DNA of 64,000 nt from Cryptomeria japonica (taxonomy: Eukaryota; Streptophyta; Pinopsida; Cupressales; Cupressaceae). The stretch covers positions 243,223,924 through 243,287,923 of the forward strand of contig NC_081409.1 of the NCBI RefSeq assembly GCF_030272615.1, given 5' to 3'. The position numbers and the translations under genes were made by a program. The notes under the pieces were generated by a model, which worked only from the letters and a program-made list of their open reading frames with translations, did not search any database and had not been told where the DNA came from. Within the stretch, counting starts at the first letter, position 1, and every line of letters starts with the position of its first letter. Positions 57,150-64,000 of the stretch are shown piece by piece.

Positions 57150-59340
57150 CTTCAACAGATTTGGTTAAAGGAATCACTGTCACCAGCAATATTCAAATAA
57201 CACATCAGCAATTTGCTGATGACACCATGTTATTTGGGGCAGCCAAAGAGAAGGAAGCCAGATGGTATCTCAGAATTCTCTCCCAGTATGCTAAAGCCTG
57301 AGGATAGGAAGTTAATTAGAATAAATCAGAGGTATTCTTCATTTCAACTCAGCCAAGGAAAGGGATATAAATTTTAAGACTGCTTAATTTCAAGAAAGGA
57401 ACTCTACCATGAACATACTTGGGCCTCCCCTTAGATAAGGGGCTGAGAAATACTAGGTTATGTGATCCCTTAAAAGACAAGATGGATTAAAAGATGAGTT
57501 CATGGAAGGGCAGATGGTTGTCATGGGCAGGAAGAATGGTAATGCTGAAAACTCTCATTTCTTCACTCCCTATATACGTACTATCCTATCTCGCCCTAAT
57601 AGTTGGGGCTAATAAGATATTCAAACAGAAAATGAGGAAATTCTTCTGGCAAGGTTTGGCAGACAAGGATAAACTTGCTCTCATTTCATGAGAGAAGATA
57701 TGCAAACCAAAAGAGTATGGTGGAGTAGGGACTAGAGATCACTTGTGGCAAAACAAAGCTTTGGGGGCTAAGCTAATTTAGAGAATGCTTAGAGAACCTC
57801 AGTTAAAATGGGTAAGGATTTTGCAATCTAAATATTTAAATAGCAATGATAAGAATGGGATTGTTAGGATAGATAATCCACCAAAGGGCTCCAGAGTGTG
57901 GAACTTTATGTTGAGTTGCAGGCCTATAATTTTGGATCGTCTGACATGGGACATCCATGATGGAATCAATGCTCTCTTCTGGGAAGACTCATGGGGCAGC
58001 TTTCCCAGTATAGACAGCTTGCTAAGGATTGAGGAATCTAAAGTCTACCTCGAAACCCATTGGGGCAGTAAGGTGAAAGATTATATCTAGCCACATGAAA
58101 ACAACCCGGTCCTTGGTTGGAATTGGAAGAACTTCAAATCCTTGCCTCTGCCAACATAAGAAATTGCAGCATTGACAGACATCATTCTAGGCAAAATAAT
58201 TGTATTCAGAACAAGGGATGACAAATTGATTTGGGTAGGAGCTAAGAATGGGGTATACAATGCAAAGGATGGATACAAAGTGATCTTCGGGATTGAGACT
58301 CAATCAAAAACAGATATTCCAACAAAACTCTGGTGGGAGAAACAGTGTGTGCCTAGAGCAGGAGCATTTACTTGGGTTGCGATCCAGAAAAGAGTTCCGA
58401 CCGCAGAAAAATTTAAAAGAATGGGATTTGAGGGTCCATCTAGATGCGTTTTATGCAAACAAGAGGAGGATATTGTAGATCATATCTTTATTGGGTGTTC
58501 CTATGCTCAAGAATCTAGGCAATGGTTGTGTGCCAAACTAGGATGGGTAACTGCCCTCCCCAATGACATCTTATGTCTCTTTCAATGCTGGCCAATAAGG
58601 ACAGATTTGGGTCTCCTCAGCTGTTTATGGAAGATTTGTCCATCTCTTTTGGTTTGGAAACTTTGGAATGAAAGGAACAAAAGTATCTTTGATGACAAAG
58701 AAAGGACATTAGCATCCTTCAAGAACATGGTGGAGGCTCTTGTGGTGGAAGCTGCTAACAATATTGCCATGAAATCCCCAAGTCAAGGTTTATTGATGGA
58801 ATGGGATGGTCAGATGGATTCAGATGGAGTGGGCTACGAGTTCCTTCTTTCATTGGCACTGACTGCCAAGAAAAAAACATCTTTAGAAGTCTAGCGAAAT
58901 GGAAACCTCCAAGTTTTGGCTAGTATAAATTGAATTTTGATAGCGTATCAAGAGGCAATCCAAGCCCCTCTAGTGCAGGGTGTATCATAAAATTATGGGA
59001 TGGAGAGATTGTTGGCAGACTTTCAGTTCCCCTGGAAGAAGACACCAATAATATACCTGAACTAAAGGCCCTCACATTGGGTTTATTATTTTGTAGAGAT
59101 TTGGCAATAAACAGTTTGGAGATTGAAGAAGATTCGACGCTGGTCATCAATGCGGTAAGAAAATCCTCCACCCCTAATTGGGAACTGAATGCTCTATTAG
59201 AAAGAGCAATGGAGCTCCTAAGTTTATTTGAAGCTTTCACTATCAATCACGTGTATAGGGAAGCAAACAAAGATGCAGATGATTTGGCCAACCAAGCTGC
59301 TGATGGGAATTTCTTTGGTGCCATTGCCCCACCTCAGTGA
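57150..59340 (+). pseudogene. L1-type LINE 3' half: RT end, zinc-knuckle domain, RNase H
   Basis: Begins with VKGITVTSNIQITHQQ and FADDTMLFG (RT catalytic Asp pair). Then SWKGRWLSWAGRMVMLKTLI and FFWQG. A zf-RVT domain follows (LWWEKQCVPRAGAFTWVA, CVLCKQEEDIVDHIFIGC; 58320-58510). An archaeal-like RNase H is at 58930-59337 (NFDSVSRGNPSPSSAG, IPELKAL, EEDSTLVI, YREANKDADDLAN). Known plant L1 elements carry this RNase H. Many stops; 5'-truncated into the gag remnant. Confidence 0.9.
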
Positions 59341-60043
59341 TTGGTTTATCATAGGACATTAAAGGCTCCCTTGGACAGGGTTGTGAGCAATAGATGTAAT
59401 CTTGGTTGAGATTTGGATTGGCCATTGAGGAGCAAAATGTTTTGGGAGTTATGATTGAGAAATCTGTAATTCTCGTCCAATCACACGTGCCCAACCAAAA
59501 TGCTAAATTCTAATATGTTAAATGCTTGGTGTTAACAAAGACCTCTTCTAATGTTGTTCACAACTCTATCAACATATAAAGGTTGACAAGTCATATCAGT
59601 CGATTAAGGAATGATGATTTGGACTCACAAGTAAACCTTTCTTGATGAGGTATCCTATTGACACATTGATGACGTATGTCAATTGAGGAGATTTATGGAT
59701 TTATTGAACTCCTCTTAAGACAAGTATAATTAATGATTTCACTTAATGGTTGGAAGCTACTCTTAAAATATTTGCTTCCCTTTTCACATGCCAATGGACA
59801 AATGGAATACAATGAGTATAAGAATGATTGAATCTACCTCTAGAATAGATATGATATCGGTTTCCAAGGACTTCACATTACTTCACATTTATGCCGCATT
59901 TATGATTGCCTGCCTCGATATGGATGAGAATGTGAAGTTGGTTTTCTATAGATACATTCTGTAGTTATCATATTTGCACTGCCCTCTTGTAGTTCTATTT
60001 CTCATTTGCCCTTGCTCTGCCATGGCATGTTTGCATTGCCTCC
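59341..60043. other. No gene recognised
   Basis: Probably LINE 3' UTR at first, then intron sequence. No poly-A tail or target duplication was secured. Confidence 0.4.
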
Positions 60044-60508
60044 ATGGACTCCCCTATTCGTTTGATCTCTGATAAAAGACAAATGTCTTTTCTAGGGGAA
60101 ATTAAGGACAAACACCTCAAAGCTGTTCAGAATTACTCCAATCCCCTTATCATCCATGCAGTAAAGGAAATTCTGGGTGAGGACTTCATCATGTCTGATC
60201 ACTGTTATAGGTTTATTATGGACATAACAACCGATTTTCTGGCCATCATCATCAAGGTGGGGGAAGCAAAGGTGATAGCCTCGCTCTTGTGTCAGAATCT
60301 CTTCAATGCTTCCTTTTTGGGGGAGATTGACACTGTGATAGAAAATATATATGAGAATTTCACCATTCCCTTTCCAAAGGAATACTTTGTAGTTCATTGT
60401 AGGTTTAGGAATGCTATACCAATACTTATGCTAATGGTGATGCTAGGAATGCAAGACAATGGACAATCTCAAGTGAGCTCAACTAAGCTTTGCTTTGACA
60501 TGCTATGA
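60044..60508 (+). CDS. Orphan open frame, 154 codons
   Basis: Starts MDSPIRLISDKRQMSFLGEI. No domain was recognised. A hydrophobic end (IPILMLMVMLGM) is seen, but no convincing signal. It lies inside VTE1 intron 3 between a LINE and an ORF1 fragment, so it may be transposon debris or chance. Confidence 0.25.
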   Translation: MDSPIRLISDKRQMSFLGEIKDKHLKAVQNYSNPLIIHAVKEILGEDFIMSDHCYRFIMDITTDFLAIIIKVGEAKVIASLLCQNLFNASFLGEIDTVIENIYENFTIPFPKEYFVVHCRFRNAIPILMLMVMLGMQDNGQSQVSSTKLCFDML

Positions 60509-60779
60509 ACATCTCCACAATGCTAGTGCAATCTTCTAAGGGTAGCTTGATGATTTTCAAATCACTACCACAAGCATAGATACTTTAAGTTGAAGCATAT
60601 CAATGATGGAATAGTAATTGAAGTTAATCTTTAGCTATGAATTGGTTCAATTGACTATGCGGGGTACTTCACCATTGATGGAGTACTAGTAGTATGAACA
60701 ATAGGAGCTTCACTATCAATCATGCACATGCATCTCTCACTCATCTAAAATACTTAAAGCAAATTCTATGCTAATTTTT

Positions 60780-61346
60780 TTTTGTCTTTTCAAATATCAA
60801 GTTCTCTCATAAAAGGAATGAAGAAACAAGCAAATGCTCGAAAACTCAGTAAGTCACCAACACTTCAATGATTTTATTAATTCTGCAGCATCTAAGCAAC
60901 AATTCTTCAAAACTCTTCTAATCGATCCTTCACAAATGAAATGAGTTGAACTTATATAGAGCTCTCAAATACAATGAATGGCTGAGGTTAAATCACAATT
61001 AAGGGCCCAGATTTTGCCACCTAAACCCTAATTAGAGTTTGTTACAACAAAAACCTAATCTTATTGCAAATTATTTAATATTAGCCAATGGGAATGTGAC
61101 ATCCATTTGGCACAAACATTGAGGAAAAATCCTCCAATAAGAAAAATGACGCCACATGGGATCATAACTAATTATCTTCTAGAATCTTGTTGCCCTTATC
61201 CATTTCTTTTGTTGCAAATGCAACAAATCTGGATGTCATGAATTCAATCTCAGTTATTGGAATTGCAGGCAGGTTCTTCAACTGTTCTTGCAAGATTGAC
61301 TTCTTCTAAAGCGGAGGCAAAGGTTGTCTCCCATCCTGGCTATTGT
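60780..61346 (-). pseudogene. ORF1 C-terminus plus downstream LTR tail (third copy)
   Basis: 61340-61165 (- strand) reads GWETTFASALEEV, then after a frameshift LKNLPAIPITEIE and FVAFATKEMDKGNKILED. This matches the last 55 residues of the intact ORF1 (NLPEIPIAEIE, KGNKILDE). The 380 bp after the stop match the ORF1 element tail, with the ACCTAAACCCTAATTAG phrase on the + strand of both. Confidence 0.82.
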
Positions 61347-62735
61347 TGGCGGCATTATTGTATACGAAAATACGACTAGTTAATTATGTGTAATTATTTT
61401 GGTTAGTTGGCAACCGAGGGGTGGTCGTTGCGGTGCGACGGTTGGCGCTCGCACCCCCTCGGTATCTTCATATACTGCGGAATGTAACTTGTAACACACA
61501 ATTATGAATGGAATAACATCTCTTATACTTGTTTGATATCTATGGCGTTATCATAATCGCAGCATGGGCTGTGATTGCCACCGCACCCCTTGGTGTGGAA
61601 GGGGATCGTGGGGGTTCACATCCCTTCACAAGGATATAAAGGGAAGCAGCCACCGCAAGGAAAGGGGCAAGGAAAAAAGGAATACGGGAGAGCAGCCAGG
61701 AGCAGACCTCGGGACCAGCAGGTAAGAGATAAGGTAAATATATTATAAATTAATATATTAGTATGAATTAATATATGGGAATAGTAACCATTGTATATTT
61801 CATTAAATATTAATTAGGTATGATAATTAATAGATGTTAATGTTAATTAATATATGTTTCATTGCGCATTAATTAAGGATGATAATTAATATGTTAATAT
61901 TAATTAAAGTACATTTCAATGAACAGTAGTAAGATTATATTAAGGCATTAAACATGTGTATATTAAGGAATACAATTAATTAATATACTAATCTGTTCAT
62001 AAGGAATGATTAAGGAATATAGGTGTTATCAAGGAAGGTGTAATGCATATGTCAACAATGATAGAGTACATTTAATATGAATATATGTTAAAGTATACAT
62101 CAGGAATACATGTTAACATAAAATGTAGATTAGGAAATTAAATAGTACCAAATCTTCAAAGTGCATTATAAATACAAATGTAAACCCATGTTGGAGGCTA
62201 TAGGGAGGAAACTCCTTTAGTCTAAGGAAGGGATTATGAAATCCCTAGGGCAGTATATACACTGATTATTGATATGCATATGTAGGGCTTGGTTGATTAA
62301 GTTCAACCAAGAGGAGATGGATCTGGCCAGTCCACTCCGAGGACTTGGGTGATGGGATGCATCACTCAAGGCAAGGAATGACTCATGGTCTTCCTTGGAG
62401 GACTTGGGTGCAAGAGACAGGAATTGAAATAACCTTCGATTTCCTGGAGGTCTTGGATGTAAGAAATTACATTCAAGACAAGAGTCGAATTCACCTTCGA
62501 CTTCCTGGAGGGCTTGGAACCAAGATGGGTTCCAAGAAGGCGAGCTTCACAGCCGCCTAAGGACATACTTTGTATGGCATTCGTATCCTTTTTTAGATTA
62601 AAATGATGATTATGTAATTAAGTATTTTAAAATTCAGTGGCAATTTAGATTATATATATATATATTTATATGTTTGTTGTATTCTAACAATTTATTTTTG
62701 CAGGATAGTGATCCCTAACTAGCAGGGACATTACA
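61347..62735 (+). repeat. LTR/leader of a Ty3-type element with hairpin array and possible intron
   Basis: Starts TGTTGGCGGC. It has a hairpin CCGAGGGGTG...CACCCCCTCGG (61407-61464) and TATAAAGGGAAG (61634-61645). A splice-like donor CAG|GTAAGA is near 61722 and an acceptor TTTTTGCAG near 62702. A hairpin array lies at 62288-62536. It ends GGGACATTACA (62735), the end motif of several LTRs here. The exact LTR limits are not resolved. Confidence 0.5.
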
Positions 62736-64000
62736 TTGCTTGCACAGGCATCGTTGGCACAACAGGCTCGCCTGGAGGAGATTGCCCAAGAAGAGCGACG
62801 CCAACAAATCCTTCAACACTACGAAGAAAACAGCCGACGGGAAGCGGAACGAGATGGCGCCAGGCCAAGAGGGAATTGAACCTTGAACTTTTTATATTCA
62901 AATAAAAGTGTCATTGACACGAGTTGTATCTGACAAAATGAATTAATAAAGACGTGTTTTGGTTTATGTATTGTGAAGTATGGAAATGTACGGCAATTAA
63001 TGCCCAACCTTTTGAATAAAGATAGAAATAAGAAAGCAGAAACGGACAAGTGGAAGGCCGCGCAGAGGGCCTTGATTCTGGAACAACGGGTAGAACGTAG
63101 ATGGAGGCTGAGGCAACTTGCCAAAGGATGATCCGCCGAAGGGTTGCCCGAAGGGAACCAAGGAGGTGTCACGGAGGGTGCAGAAGCCGAGGGGAATTTC
63201 TACGCGTCGCCAGACCACCATATGGTGAGAAGCCACGAAGAGTTTCTGGAGGAAACAAGGTTACGGAGAGATCTAGTCAAAGAGACCCGGGATCGGTTCA
63301 GAAACTTATCCCTTACACCACAAAGTGAAGATCACCAACAGGAACCAGGAGTGGGCGCGGGTGAGAGCGAAGGGGAGGGCAACCGTACAGGTGTAGGTGC
63401 CACACACGACAAGCAAAACACCGTACCTCTAGTCACCCACGCAGGACACACCACCGACGTCGCCGGAGGAAGCAGCGCAGGGCCCCAGACACAGGCACAA
63501 CCACCCCCAGGAAGACGACCTGGGATGGTGAGTAAACAAAAATTGCCAAAGTTCACAGGGGACGGCAAGGAAGACCCCTTACGGCACTGCCGTACATGTG
63601 AAACCATTTGGTCCGCCAACAGAGTGACAGACCAGGATGACTGGGTACAGTAGTTGCCAGCCATGGTACGTAGAGTTGCCATAGATTGGTACTCCGATGT
63701 GGACAAGCAAAAAGTGGCCACGTGGGCCAATCTATAGAAGGAATTCACGGAGGAGTTTCGGTTGCTCCGTGATGACAATGAAATTGTAACGGAGATATAC
63801 AGTACCAAACAAGGTACCAAGGAGACAGTACGGGCATACAGCAGGAGGCTGAAGGAATTGTTGGGTAAAATGGAAAGCCAACCAGCAGAGGGATTGAAGA
63901 AACGATGGTTCGTTGAAGGATTGAAATCCTCCCTACGAAAAAAGATGAAAATTGTACCCCCGACGTCATATAACGACGCCTATAATAGGGCGATAGACCT
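62736..64000 (+). pseudogene. Ty3-type gag (copy 3), running off the window
   Basis: Begins with ARLEEIAQEERRQQILQHYE, is interrupted by about 150 bp of non-coding sequence (62875-63020), then continues. The gag core has KLPKFTGDGKEDPLRHCRTC, DDNEIVTEIYSTKQG and RAYSRRLKELLGKM, and stops at two places (63651, 63735). It is the least decayed of the three related gag copies. Confidence 0.82.

Noticed and set aside
51423-64000. A fourth VTE1 exon with the conserved FWHQG region
   Set aside because: Looked for in the stretches without elements and not found; it probably lies beyond the window.

Overview
This window is nuclear DNA of a land plant, most probably a gymnosperm. It holds one real host gene, a plastid tocopherol cyclase (VTE1) on the + strand. 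The first two VTE1 exons lie at 929-1634. The third, only 80 bp, was found by translating 51343-51422. Both splice junctions of the intervening intron fit in frame, so intron 2 is about 49.7 kb and intron 3 runs past the right edge. Nearly everything else is transposable-element sequence that settled inside these introns; introns this large and retroelement-filled point to a gymnosperm.

Left part of intron 2 (1.6-20.9 kb): old diverged repeats and microsatellites, then a Copia element (4306-17313, TSD TATTA) inserted into one copy of a tandem duplication. A Ty3 chromovirus with an uninterrupted 1599-codon gag-pol on the - strand (8940-16299, TSD GTGAC) is nested in the Copia. LTR divergence (about 3.5% Copia, about 1.4% chromovirus, counted by eye) agrees with the nesting order. 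A decayed hAT transposase gene follows (17.4-19.7 kb, - strand).

Middle (20.9-46.4 kb): a decayed + strand Ty3 element is split at 24108/34097 by an LTR of an unusual family (TSD GTACT/ATACT). That LTR is itself split by a 7.48-kb TG...CA unit (26570-34052, TSD GGTCC). The unit behaves like one giant LTR. It carries its own 1075-codon gene (called ORF1 here) with a TATA box, a probable 5' UTR intron and a 13-copy array of hairpins spaced about 166 bp. A divergent relative at 35.6-46.4 kb has the same leader and a broken ORF1, followed in the same direction by gag, protease, an RNase H placed before RT, and a truncated RT. A third ORF1 fragment lies at 60.8-61.35 kb.

Right part (46.4-64 kb): an L1-type LINE fragment, LTR remnants, VTE1 exon 3, a non-autonomous hAT element with exact 8-bp TSD, a 2.1-kb solo LTR inside a Ty3 gag remnant, a second LINE fragment with zinc-knuckle and RNase H domains, and a Ty3 leader plus gag running off the window.

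The most unusual theme is hairpins. Several unrelated retroelement control regions carry tandem hairpin units whose arms differ in sequence between units yet stay self-complementary. The LTR-borne ORF1 and these hairpin arrays are the best candidates for something not yet described. No prokaryotic features, CRISPR arrays, rRNA or tRNA genes were seen.
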